The notes beneath the pieces are model-generated. The model saw only the letters and a program-made list of their open reading frames with translations. It was not told the origin of the DNA and ran no database searches. 64,000 nt of DNA from Isoetes taiwanensis (taxonomy: Eukaryota; Streptophyta; Lycopodiopsida; Isoetales; Isoetaceae): NCBI GenBank assembly GCA_021234155.1, contig JAJEKV010000126.1:346658-410657 (forward strand). The letters are read 5' to 3'. Below are positions 63,586-64,000 of the stretch, piece by piece. Each line of letters begins with the position of its first letter. Position 1 is the stretch's first letter. The translations under genes were made by a program, and so were the position numbers.

Positions 63586-63930
63586 TGTTTGACCCCATCT
63601 TACCCAACCTCGACATGGAACTGGAGATTTGAAAGAAAGCATTCAAAAATCAATAGTTGCTCTGCAAGGGCGACAAAGTACTCATCACGTATATCTTGGA
63701 GTATGCAAAGAATGTTTTGACGATTTTATTCCTCAACTATGGAAGTCGGCATGGCGTGCTAAACAGCTTAGGGATCGCTTAGCCACTTTTCCAAAGACAC
63801 TCGCTGTATCGCGAATAGACTTTGTTGAGAATTGCACATTCAAAATGCAGCAGTAGTATCCAAAGTTTGCATTGGAGGAATGAAACGGCGTTTCTAATAA
63901 TACTGCGCACATCACATACTGCATAAATCT
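63586..63930 (+). pseudogene. Fragment of a DFAENY-type transposase-like protein
   Basis: Begins after an acceptor-like TTACAG. The frame at 63629-63856 contains WRAKQLRDRLATFP and then SRIDFVENCTFKMQQ. One base later another frame continues with SIQSLHWRNETAFLIIL. Together these resemble the core of a widespread transposase-like family in which a DFAENY box is followed by a QSxHW box. Here the box reads DFVENC and a frameshift separates the two parts. The family name is from memory of its signature, and related host genes cannot be excluded. The window ends shortly after. Confidence 0.45.
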
Positions 63931-64000
63931 ACAGGTTCAAGAGAACTCGCTCAAGGAGTGGAACATAATCACAATACGCAACTGAACGAAGCAATAACAA

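Overview
The window looks like nuclear DNA from a land plant, most likely a fern or another seed-free plant. It is AT-rich and gene-poor, has short GT-AG introns, holds a PLS-type PPR fragment, and is packed with decayed plant retroelements (Copia, two Gypsy, a LINE, Penelope-like reverse transcriptases). No bacterial-style operons, rRNA or CRISPR arrays were seen. The fern placement is an inference, not something the sequence proves.

Layout. 1-5.4 kb: intergenic, with a tRNA-Ser-derived SINE-like copy (2.13-2.33 kb) and a 60-bp tandem duplication. 5.4-14.7 kb: two diverged minus-strand Penelope-like reverse transcriptase copies (RT1 5.4-7.9 kb, RT2 10.6-12.4 kb). Between them lies segment A (8.09-10.44 kb), which encodes a small basic RG-rich ORF. 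14.77-31.1 kb: segment B, a second copy of segment A split by three insertions. These are a 6.8-kb block with a broken LINE (15.07-21.9 kb), a 4.4-kb block with a PPR fragment and an apparently intact three-exon gene for a 94-aa membrane protein (23.08-27.46 kb), and a 2.8-kb block with a MITE-like hairpin at its edge (27.9-30.69 kb). Segment A serves as the empty-site reference that dates these insertions after the duplication.

31-37 kb: no recognised gene, some low-complexity clusters, a GC-rich block and a 105-114-bp tandem repeat. 37.2-39.6 kb: a broken plus-strand Gypsy. 40.73-46.48 kb: a structurally complete but frame-broken minus-strand Copia element with LTRs, primer-binding site and polypurine tract. 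46.5-55 kb: mostly featureless, with two adjacent tandem duplications. 55.4-57.9 kb: a broken minus-strand Gypsy. 57.9-62.1 kb: unrecognised sequence and a TATC microsatellite. 63.6-63.93 kb: a fragment of a transposase-like DFAENY-type protein.

The best candidates for something undescribed are the duplicated Penelope-like locus with its ORF1-like partner, and the intron-containing gene sitting inside an insertion. A window-wide caution applies: in the repeats, CAG and CTG are often replaced by CG, CCG, TCG or CTCG. This is visible between paired copies and even in the Copia primer-binding site. It may be a base-calling artefact at methylated CHG sites, so many frameshifts recorded here may not be real.
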